DNA of 13,888 nt from Bacteroidales bacterium (GTDB taxonomy: Bacteria; Bacteroidota; Bacteroidia; Bacteroidales; ML635J-15), in the NCBI GenBank assembly GCA_028696755.1, contig JAQVGK010000026.1, positions 1-13,888 of the forward strand, in the 5' to 3' direction. The position numbers and the translations under genes were made by a program. Below the pieces are notes generated by a model. The model was not told the origin of the DNA. It worked only from the letters and a program-made list of their open reading frames with translations, and searched no databases. Position 1 is the stretch's first letter; every line of letters begins with the position of its first letter. Positions 7,389 to 13,888 of this stretch are shown in pieces.

Positions 7389-10300
7389 CTACCTCCTTCC
7401 ATCTATATTCCACCATTCGTCTTTTTCGATGATGCATGGGGAGTTGTAGATTCTGAGGCCGATGTCTTTGTTGGTGCGCAGGTTAAATGAGTCATGATTT
7501 ATTACCATTTTATAGTGGCAGTCGCGGAAGCTAAAGTTGAACTTGCACCTGTGCCAGCATTTTGGCATATTTGGCGATATACTTAGTACTTTATCCTTAA
7601 AGTCGAGGCCAGCATAAGTGTTTAAAATATGCATTACTGTAGATGCCATCACACCGGCGTGAATGCCTTCGGCTGTGGTACCACCCTGTATGTCGGAGTA
7701 ATCACTTACCAAAGCTTCGCGGAAAAGATTGTCACAAACATCATCAATCTCCCACTTGCTTGCCAAATATGCGTGAACAACTCGGCTCAAGCTGCTTCCG
7801 TGTGAGGTGCGGCGCAGATAGTAGTAAAAATTCTTTGTAGTATAATCAACTGGTATTTCATATCCCAGTCCAGCCAAAGTTTCGTTTATTTCTTTGTCGC
7901 TCAGATTATAAAAAACCATTAGCGTATCGGCTTGTTTCGCTAGTTTGTAATCGTCGGGATTTAAACCTTCTGCCTTTAAAATTCGATCGAGACGATAAAT
8001 ATTTCCGTATTTTTTCTTGTAATGAACCCAGTCGAGCTCTTTTAATTCAAAATATCCATCGAATTGCTCAATGATGCCATCTTCGTTTATGTTAACAGCT
8101 AGATGCTCGCTAATCTCATTCCATTTCTCAACCTCTTTTTCCGAAAGTGCTGAAGTGGTATCTTTTACCAAATAATTTTGCTTATACCAGATGTTTAGGG
8201 TTTGTCTTAACATCCAAGCCATCATAATGTTGGTGTAGGCATTGTCGCGCAATCCGCCTTTGCTACCCTGCGAAGGATGTTTTTCGTGAAACTCATCTGG
8301 GCCCATCATATTTTCGGTATGATAGCGGAAATCTTTTGCCGAGTATTTAGCAGCAGAAACAAAGAAACGGCATATCTCAGTCAAAATCTCGAATCCGTAT
8401 TTTGTGAGAAATTCTTTATCATCGGTTGCCTGATAGTACCTGATAACATTAAGCGCTACGGCCAACGAAACATGTCGCTGGTTACGGCTATAGTCTGGTC
8501 CCCAAACTCCATTCTCTGGGTTTAGGTGAATCTCTTGTGTTTCTTCTTCGCCAGTGCTGCCACTTTGCCATGGGAACATCGCTCCTTCGAAACCGTTTTC
8601 GGCTGCATATTTTTTTGCTGCTGACAAACGATTGTATCGATACATCAACATCGAGCGGGTAATTTCGGGGAAATGAATATTGTAAAATGGGAAAATATAC
8701 ATCTCGTCCCAGAAAATATGTCCGCGGTAAGCTTCGCCATGCAAGCCACGAGCACCAATACTTACATCAGAACCAACAGTAAGTGGCGATGCCGACACAA
8801 ACATGTGGTAAATATGTAATCGGGCTAACTTTTGCGCCATTCTATCACCAGCAATTTCGATATCGGTTTTTGCCCAAATCTTTGCCCAAGCTTCTGCCGA
8901 TTCGTTTACCATATTGCTAAAGTGGCTATTTGCTGCCAGCTTTTTGTTGTGATCTATCTTCGATTTATCTAGCGAATTGGTGTAAACAACATTCTTATAA
9001 ATCACAAATTCCTGGTTCTCACTAACATTTGCTGAAAAGCTTATGTCGATTGCCGATTCCGATTCTTCTACAGTATATTTTGCCTCTGGAATATTAGCAT
9101 TAACAATTGCCGAAACTTTGATTTTTATATTCGACTGGGTAGTAGATGTTTCGAGGCTTATAATGTTTTCTTTCGACGATACTTTGGCTTTATTAAGATG
9201 TTGCTGGTTTAGCTCACGGTATCTTTTTACGCCATCGTTAATAATATTGCCGTCGATTCCCGTTTTGATGGTGATTTTGCCCGAATAATTTACTGGGGTG
9301 ATGCTATATTCTACTCCAGCCAAATGTTTATCGGCCATGCTAATGCAGCGCACCGATTCTATCATAGTTTGGCGGCCTTTGTGATCTTCGACCAATGCCC
9401 AACCCGAGAGAATACCTTTTTTAAAATCGAGAGTGCGCTCTATATCAATAATTTTAGCCGAAGTTTCGTTGAGCCATGGATCGTTATCAACTTTAAAGCT
9501 TGTAAAAAGCCAGTTTGGGCAATTAACAAGATCTTCGTTGTAAACGGTTTTTCCACCAACTACAGATGCAAGTTTATTATAAACGCCTGCCATATAAGTT
9601 GCTGGATAGTGATATTCCGATGCTTTTTCTTCGCAGAAACAACCTCTCGAAGCAAAAATTCCATTTCCAATAGTCATTAAAGACTCTCGGCTTTTCTCGT
9701 TTTCGGGATTAAAGTCGGGATATTTTAAGCACCACGAATCTTCGTATAAACCAATGTCGAACCATGCTGCTAGCGATTCGGCATTAATATCTCCCAAATC
9801 CTGCACAACGATATCGGCGCCATTAGCTTTAAGTTCGTGTTGGTTGTCGTGACGAGCAACGCCAATCACCATTCCAAAATTTCCTGCTTTTCCGGCAGCA
9901 ACACCACTCACTGCATCTTCTACCACAACAGCACGGTGACATTGCACATCGAGAAGTTCGGCAGCTTTGGTAAAAATATCGGGAGCAGGTTTGCCTTTAA
10001 GTTTTAATGTTTCGGAAACTATTCCATCAACGCAAACCGGGAAAAGATGATCGAGGCCAGCTTTTTTAAGAATAGGCATGCAGTTCTTGCTTGAAGAAGC
10101 AACACCCACCTTAATGTCGTATTGCAAAAGTTCTTTAATGAATTTTACTGTCGACTCAAAAACATGCGCGCCCTGTTCTTTTAGAATGTCATTAAAGATT
10201 TTATTCTTACGATTTCCGATTCCGCAAATTGTAAACTGTTCGCCATCGTCGCTAATTTCGCCGTAAGGAAGTTCTATTCCGCGCGATTCGAGAAACGAAG

Positions 10301-10505
10301 AAACCCCATCGTAGCGAGGCTTACCATCAACAAATGCAAGGTAGTCCTTTTCTTCGTCGAAAGGCACATATTTGGTTTTTTCAATTCCCGAATGATGTTT
10401 TAATACACCATCGAAAGTTTGTTTCCATGCCTTGCAGTGCACCGAAGCAGTATCTGTAATCACTCCGTCGAGGTCGAAAATCACAGCATCAAAATTGCTA
10501 ATCAT
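7389..10505 (-). CDS. Bifunctional beta-phosphoglucomutase (HAD) / GH65 disaccharide phosphorylase fusion
   Basis: This 1038-residue cytoplasmic enzyme has no signal peptide. Residues 1-245 are a HAD beta-phosphoglucomutase: FDLDGVITDT with nucleophile D11 and D13, the cap signature VDGKPRYDGV, VGVASSSKN (motif II), KGKPAPDIF (motif III Lys) and VVVEDAVSGVAAGKAG (motif IV). From W248 on it is GH65: an N-terminal beta-sandwich (IGNGIFASRG), then the (alpha/alpha)6 catalytic domain with RGLHGEAYRGHIFWDEM (D600), GPDEFHE carrying the putative general acid E738, and the phosphate-binding segments THS-type SHGSSLS (H902) and GGTTAEGIHAG (E946), and a short C-terminal beta domain. The GH65 half would phosphorolyse an alpha-glucosyl disaccharide to beta-glucose 1-phosphate, which the HAD half converts to glucose 6-phosphate. 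Whether the substrate is maltose, trehalose, kojibiose or nigerose cannot be told from these motifs. It is transcribed alone from a promoter just upstream. Confidence 0.95.
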   Translation of the reverse strand: MISNFDAVIFDLDGVITDTASVHCKAWKQTFDGVLKHHSGIEKTKYVPFDEEKDYLAFVDGKPRYDGVSSFLESRGIELPYGEISDDGEQFTICGIGNRKNKIFNDILKEQGAHVFESTVKFIKELLQYDIKVGVASSSKNCMPILKKAGLDHLFPVCVDGIVSETLKLKGKPAPDIFTKAAELLDVQCHRAVVVEDAVSGVAAGKAGNFGMVIGVARHDNQHELKANGADIVVQDLGDINAESLAAWFDIGLYEDSWCLKYPDFNPENEKSRESLMTIGNGIFASRGCFCEEKASEYHYPATYMAGVYNKLASVVGGKTVYNEDLVNCPNWLFTSFKVDNDPWLNETSAKIIDIERTLDFKKGILSGWALVEDHKGRQTMIESVRCISMADKHLAGVEYSITPVNYSGKITIKTGIDGNIINDGVKRYRELNQQHLNKAKVSSKENIISLETSTTQSNIKIKVSAIVNANIPEAKYTVEESESAIDISFSANVSENQEFVIYKNVVYTNSLDKSKIDHNKKLAANSHFSNMVNESAEAWAKIWAKTDIEIAGDRMAQKLARLHIYHMFVSASPLTVGSDVSIGARGLHGEAYRGHIFWDEMYIFPFYNIHFPEITRSMLMYRYNRLSAAKKYAAENGFEGAMFPWQSGSTGEEETQEIHLNPENGVWGPDYSRNQRHVSLAVALNVIRYYQATDDKEFLTKYGFEILTEICRFFVSAAKYSAKDFRYHTENMMGPDEFHEKHPSQGSKGGLRDNAYTNIMMAWMLRQTLNIWYKQNYLVKDTTSALSEKEVEKWNEISEHLAVNINEDGIIEQFDGYFELKELDWVHYKKKYGNIYRLDRILKAEGLNPDDYKLAKQADTLMVFYNLSDKEINETLAGLGYEIPVDYTTKNFYYYLRRTSHGSSLSRVVHAYLASKWEIDDVCDNLFREALVSDYSDIQGGTTAEGIHAGVMASTVMHILNTYAGLDFKDKVLSISPNMPKCWHRCKFNFSFRDCHYKMVINHDSFNLRTNKDIGLRIYNSPCIIEKDEWWNIDGRR

Positions 10506-10524
10506 CTTTTAGGGTCTTTATATT

Positions 10525-10563
10525 TCGCAGTAAATATAGAAATTTATTGTTAGCTTGTACAAA
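10525..10563 (-). promoter_or_regulatory. Putative Bacteroidota promoter of the HAD-GH65 gene
   Basis: On the minus strand, TTTG (10563-10560) is followed after exactly 21 bases by TATATTTA (10538-10531). This is one base off the TAnnTTTG -7 consensus, with the expected spacing. The start site would fall near 10525, giving a 5' leader of about 20 bases with no Shine-Dalgarno site. Confidence 0.55.
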
Positions 10564-11040
10564 AATTTTTGGGGAAATTTTTTAAGGTGAATCTATTTAG
10601 GACATAAGCATCTTAATTCCAATATATTTATATTGACGTAACCAAACATACTTAGGTGTAAAGGCCCATCAAAGGTAATTATTTCTTTAGTACGCAGCTA
10701 ACAGAATCTCCGCGCGTTTCAAAGAGCATGGCCGAACGGAAGGAAATTTTCACGAACCTTATGTTTTGTTCGTAAAATTGGCTAGATTTTGATTTTGTCG
10801 AAAATCACGGAACTTTTCTTGTCAATAATTACCGATCGTATCCCTTTATAAACAAAATTTTTTGAACGCGAATTAGCGAATTTTAATAGGCGTAAGCAAA
10901 AACAAATATAAATATGTTTGCATAGCAATTAGTTTTGTGCGTTTGCCATGAACGTTTATTTCATAGTGCAAGGAAATTTGAAGGATTGATTTGTGGGGGG
11001 ATAGAGATTTGAATGAATTTTGTAAATTTGCTACCTAAAC

Positions 11041-11061
11041 AAATCACAAATCACAAATCAC
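11041..11061. repeat. Three tandem AAATCAC heptamers
   Basis: AAATCAC occurs three times head to tail with no spacer, 53 bases before the start of the small orphan gene and 10 bases after a TAAATTTG box (11023-11030). It could fall in the 5' leader. It may be a simple slippage repeat or a protein-binding array. Confidence 0.6.
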
Positions 11062-11114
11062 AATGCAGAATCTAAAAATTGGAATTTGTTATTTGGAATT
11101 TTAAAATAGCATTT

Positions 11115-11315
11115 ATGGACAACTCAAATCAAATCACCAGAGCCCAATTTATGGCCTTTTTTCGCGACGAAGACAGCCTAAATACATTAACCCCAGACGA
11201 CAGAATAGAAATTTTTAGTACGGTACTTTTGGGTAGTGAGGATTTTAACAAAAAACTTTTTGATGAGATTTTTGTGGATTATGAGGTGAGGGGGCTGGAG
11301 GTGGTGGAGGGGTAG
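11115..11315 (+). CDS. Small orphan protein of 66 residues
   Basis: The product is not recognised. The ATG at 11115 gives MDNSNQITRAQFMAFF and a highly acidic 66-residue protein. An upstream in-frame TTG at 11079 is less likely because it would add residues read from the repeat-like AT-rich leader. There is no signal peptide, membrane segment or Cys/His motif. Predicted segments RAQFMAFFRDED and PDDRIEIFSTVLL look helical and amphipathic, suggesting a small soluble interaction or regulatory protein. It ends 235 bases before the dual-GHKL gene on the same strand, so cotranscription is possible, but a hairpin directly after its stop argues for some separation. It could be a chance open frame, although its composition looks protein-like. 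Confidence 0.5.
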   Translation: MDNSNQITRAQFMAFFRDEDSLNTLTPDDRIEIFSTVLLGSEDFNKKLFDEIFVDYEVRGLEVVEG

Positions 11316-11317
11316 GA

Positions 11318-11338
11318 AATAGAAAACCATGTTCTATT
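11318..11338 (+). terminator. Possible weak terminator hairpin after the small orphan gene
   Basis: AATAGAA (11318-11324) and TTCTATT (11332-11338) form a 7-bp stem with a 7-base loop, starting two bases after the TAG stop. The stem is AT-rich and the following bases (GATTATAATT) are only weakly U-rich, so termination would be inefficient. Confidence 0.3.
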
Positions 11339-11374
11339 GATTATAATTGCTAAAACTCCTCACAATAAAATTTG

Positions 11375-11382
11375 TATTTTTG
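11375..11382 (+). promoter_or_regulatory. Possible -7 promoter box upstream of the dual-GHKL gene
   Basis: TATTTTTG fits TAnnTTTG and lies 168 bases before the GHKL ATG. A second, poorer candidate, TATCTTTA at 11489-11496, lies 54 bases before it. Neither has a clearly spaced -33 TTTG. The stretch 11316-11550 otherwise holds only a 47-codon frame from 11392 that I do not accept as a gene. Confidence 0.25.
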
Positions 11383-11550
11383 TATAAAAACATGATAAAT
11401 TTTATTTGGGAATGTGGGGAGGATGTTGTAGATTTGGGATTGTTTTATTTTAGACTATGTAAAGACAAATTGGGATATATTCAATTGCTATCTTTACACG
11501 TTGCTTACAAAGAAAACAACTTTAAACAACTTTAAAGCACAAACTTCATA

Positions 11551-13872
11551 ATGGGTAAAATAAATAAAGAAAACAACATAATGCAGAATGCCCTTCAATT
11601 TAAAGTAAGTTCAGCCTTAAAAAACATTATTGGGAGTGATCTAATAAGTGATGATTTTATTGCAATTTTTGAATTAGTTAAAAATGCTTACGATGCGCAT
11701 GCAACAATAGTTGAAGTAAGTTTTATCGATGTTTATTCTGATAATTCAAAAATTATTATCAAAGATAACGGGAAAGGAATGAACTACGACGACTTAATTA
11801 ATAAGTGGCTTTTTGTTGCATATTCTGCTAAAAAAGAAGGTACCGAAGAAGAAAGTTATAGTTATCGAGATAAAATCAAAGTTAAGCGCACATATGCCGG
11901 CGCAAAAGGTATTGGAAGGTTTTCATGCGACAGATTAGGACATGAACTATATTTAGAAACCATAAAAGACGAGCCTAATTCAAAGATAGAGACTTTACTT
12001 ACAGAATGGGATAAATTTGAAGGCGATATTAAAGATGAATTTGTAAATATTAGTGTTCTTCACGAAACAAAATCGACAAGTAATTATAACAATCAGATTG
12101 GAACAATTTTAGAAATATCAAATTTAAAAAGTGAATGGAATAGGGATAAAATATTAAAACTCAAAGATGCATTAGCAAAACTAATAAATCCAAATACTCA
12201 AAATAAGAATGATGAGTTCACGATTATCATTAACGCGATAGAAGAACTAGAAAATGACAAAGTAGAATCAGATAAACGCAAAATAGTTAATGGAAAAGTT
12301 GAAAATTTAATTTTCGAAACCTTAGATTTAAAGACTACAAAGATAGTATCTAAAGTTGGCTCAAAAGACTCTCAAACAATTGAAACAACGCTCTATGAAG
12401 GAGGAAAGCTTGTTTATAGTATAATTGAGCGTAATCCATTATTACATTTATTTAATGTTGAATATGTAATCTATTTTTTAAACCGTTCTGCGAAATATAC
12501 ATTTAGCAGAAGAATGGGCGTTTCTCTAATTGAATATGGTCATGTTTTTATGTATAAAAATGGGCTCCGTGTTTATCCTTATGGGGAAAGAGGAGAGGAT
12601 CCTTTTAAAATGGACACCAGAAAGGCGCAAGGTTATAATAGATATTTGGGAACTAGAGAGGTAATAGGATTTATTGCAATCGAAGAGCCAAATGATGATT
12701 TGAGAGAAACATCAAGTAGAGGCGATGGATTAATAAAAACCAATGCCTATGTTGGACTTGTTGAATGGTTTTATACAACTTTAAAACGGTTAGAAAAATA
12801 TGGGATTGACATTATTGCTTGGGGGAATGATTTGGCTAATGATGACTTTATTCGATTAGATAGTAATGAAAAGCAGCGTGCTATTAAAGAATTAATAGAA
12901 AATCTTACAAAGTCGGAAAATATTGAGTCATACAAAGTCTCTCCTGAAATATTTAAAATATTAGAAGGCAAACAAGAAAAATCCGCTAAAACTACATTAG
13001 CTGACATAACTAAGAAACTTGATTCAGGAGAGTTCAATAAAGAAGAAATTTTAAAAAGCATTAAAAGTGTTGAATATAAGATTGATAAACTAAAAGAAAT
13101 CAAAGATGAGGCGGAAAATGAAGCATTTGAAAAATTAATAGAAAACGAAGAATTATCTGAAGAATTAGATCGAGAAATTGCCAATAATCTTTTTGCACAA
13201 TCTATTGTAGGAACTGAAACAGAAGAATTAATTAGCCTTCAACATCAAATTGTCCACACTGCAGGTAATGTTTCATTTTTTCTTAATGAGCTAATTAATT
13301 CAATAAATAATAATAAACCAAAGAATGAAATTATAGAAAGTATTAATGATATTAGTTTTGAGGTTCAAAGGATTGTTAGTGCCTCTAGATATGTTACTAA
13401 AGCTGGATTTAATAAGGATGCTGAGAAAATCACTAGCGATATTGTACAGTTTATTAATGAATATATTGAGAATATCTACATTCCTACAAAATCATTTATT
13501 CATCAAGAGAGACCAATTGACATTTCTATAAAGAAACTTCAGTCTTTAAAAAAAGAATTAAAATTTCGCCCTTTTGAATTTACGGTTACCTTGGACAATC
13601 TTTTCACCAATTCTCGCAAAGCAAAATCTACAAAAATTGATTTAATTTGGAGTAGGGATAGTAAAAATCTAATTCTCTCTTTCAAGGACAATGGAGTTGG
13701 TATCCCAACAGAACTCTCAGATAAAATATTCGATTTTGGTTTTAGCCAAACAAATGGTTCTGGAATTGGATTGTTTACTGTAAAAAAAATACTGAGTAAG
13801 TACAACAGCTCTATTGAAGTAAATACTAAGGTAAATCCAGGCGTCGAATTTATTATAAAAATACCATTATGA
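11551..13872 (+). CDS. Dual GHKL ATPase: MORC/Hsp90-like N-terminal module plus histidine-kinase-like C-terminal module
   Basis: This is a 773-residue soluble protein without signal peptide or membrane segments. The N-terminal ATPase has an N box FELVKNAYDAHA (E41, N45, D48), a G1 motif KDNGKGM (D72-G76) and a G2 motif AGAKGIGRFSCD (G117-G122). Spacing and residues are of the Hsp90/MutL/MORC type. A middle region (about 300-440) follows, then a Lys/Glu-rich, probably coiled-coil segment (about 440-555). Next is LQHQIVHTAGN with H565 and H569, an H-box-like helix. The C-terminal ATPase has N box LDNLFTNSRKA (N687), G1 FKDNGVGI (D713), an F-box-like IFDFGFSQT and G2 GSGIGLF (736-742). The likely role is an ATP-driven, dimerising signalling or conflict-system protein, possibly phosphorelaying to a partner. 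There is no receiver domain and no input domain. An alternative start is M11 (11581). The partner gene, if any, is beyond the right edge. The gene is markedly AT-rich, suggesting transfer. Confidence 0.85.
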   Translation: MGKINKENNIMQNALQFKVSSALKNIIGSDLISDDFIAIFELVKNAYDAHATIVEVSFIDVYSDNSKIIIKDNGKGMNYDDLINKWLFVAYSAKKEGTEEESYSYRDKIKVKRTYAGAKGIGRFSCDRLGHELYLETIKDEPNSKIETLLTEWDKFEGDIKDEFVNISVLHETKSTSNYNNQIGTILEISNLKSEWNRDKILKLKDALAKLINPNTQNKNDEFTIIINAIEELENDKVESDKRKIVNGKVENLIFETLDLKTTKIVSKVGSKDSQTIETTLYEGGKLVYSIIERNPLLHLFNVEYVIYFLNRSAKYTFSRRMGVSLIEYGHVFMYKNGLRVYPYGERGEDPFKMDTRKAQGYNRYLGTREVIGFIAIEEPNDDLRETSSRGDGLIKTNAYVGLVEWFYTTLKRLEKYGIDIIAWGNDLANDDFIRLDSNEKQRAIKELIENLTKSENIESYKVSPEIFKILEGKQEKSAKTTLADITKKLDSGEFNKEEILKSIKSVEYKIDKLKEIKDEAENEAFEKLIENEELSEELDREIANNLFAQSIVGTETEELISLQHQIVHTAGNVSFFLNELINSINNNKPKNEIIESINDISFEVQRIVSASRYVTKAGFNKDAEKITSDIVQFINEYIENIYIPTKSFIHQERPIDISIKKLQSLKKELKFRPFEFTVTLDNLFTNSRKAKSTKIDLIWSRDSKNLILSFKDNGVGIPTELSDKIFDFGFSQTNGSGIGLFTVKKILSKYNSSIEVNTKVNPGVEFIIKIPL

Positions 13873-13888
13873 AATTAAATTACAAAAT

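Larger units (their letters stand above)
10506..11114. other. Non-coding stretch of about 609 bases between divergent genes
   Basis: This stretch holds the HAD-GH65 promoter at its left end. It also has a perfect 6-bp stem, 4-base loop hairpin (GATTTT-GTCG-AAAATC, 10791-10806) and a TAAATTTG -7-like box at 11023-11030. Three tandem AAATCAC heptamers occur at 11041-11061, followed by an imperfect TTGGAATTT duplication (about 11079-11101). No open frame, tRNA or recognisable riboswitch was seen. It is a possible place for a small RNA, but nothing specific supports one. Confidence 0.55.

Noticed and set aside
11392..11535. A 47-codon open frame just before the dual-GHKL gene (MINFIWECGEDVVD...)
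   Set aside because: It is very short, has no recognisable domain, follows a promoter-like box immediately and looks like untranslated leader sequence; a leader peptide cannot be excluded but nothing supports one.
12771..13184. Minus-strand 137-codon Ser/Leu-rich frame inside the dual-GHKL gene
   Set aside because: Its Ser/Asn/Leu-rich composition is the usual antisense product of a Lys/Glu-rich coiled-coil region; it has no independent support.

Overview
The window looks like a chromosomal segment of a low-GC member of the Bacteroidota. Four things point there: a type IX secretion (T9SS) C-terminal sorting domain, a TonB-dependent receptor with an N-terminal carboxypeptidase-like regulatory domain, a fused HAD-GH65 sugar phosphorylase, and promoter boxes of the TAnnTTTG type with little use of Shine-Dalgarno sites. 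Nothing seen allows a safe genus call.

Layout from left to right. (1) Positions 1-1664, minus strand: a short exported Cys/His-rich protein, followed by the first 385 residues of a TonB-dependent outer-membrane receptor that runs off the left edge. A 14-bp inverted repeat lies between them; the pair looks like a metal-related uptake or sensing operon. (2) 1665-2121: a non-coding stretch with a perfect 25-bp inverted repeat made of GCATGGA-type heptamers. (3) 2122-6567, plus: a 1481-residue T9SS-secreted modular GH18 protein with a CUB domain, a lectin-like domain, FN3, two PKD domains and four tandem Ig-like repeats of 83 residues. (4) 6606-7282: a frameshifted IS200/RAYT-like Y1 transposase, immediately followed by a REP-like cluster of palindromes and inverted repeats. 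(5) 7389-10505, minus: a cytoplasmic beta-phosphoglucomutase/GH65 disaccharide phosphorylase fusion with a well-spaced Bacteroidota promoter. (6) 10506-11114: non-coding. (7) 11115-13872, plus: a 66-residue orphan protein and a 773-residue protein with two GHKL ATPase modules, one MORC/Hsp90-like and one histidine-kinase-like. This right end is visibly poorer in GC than the rest.

The GH18 and HAD-GH65 genes both belong to carbohydrate use (surface polymer attack and intracellular disaccharide phosphorolysis), but they are convergent and separated by the mobile-element remnant, so they are not an operon. The most open-ended item is the dual-GHKL protein at the right edge: its composition suggests horizontal acquisition, and any partner genes would lie just beyond the window. 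No tRNA, rRNA or CRISPR array was seen.
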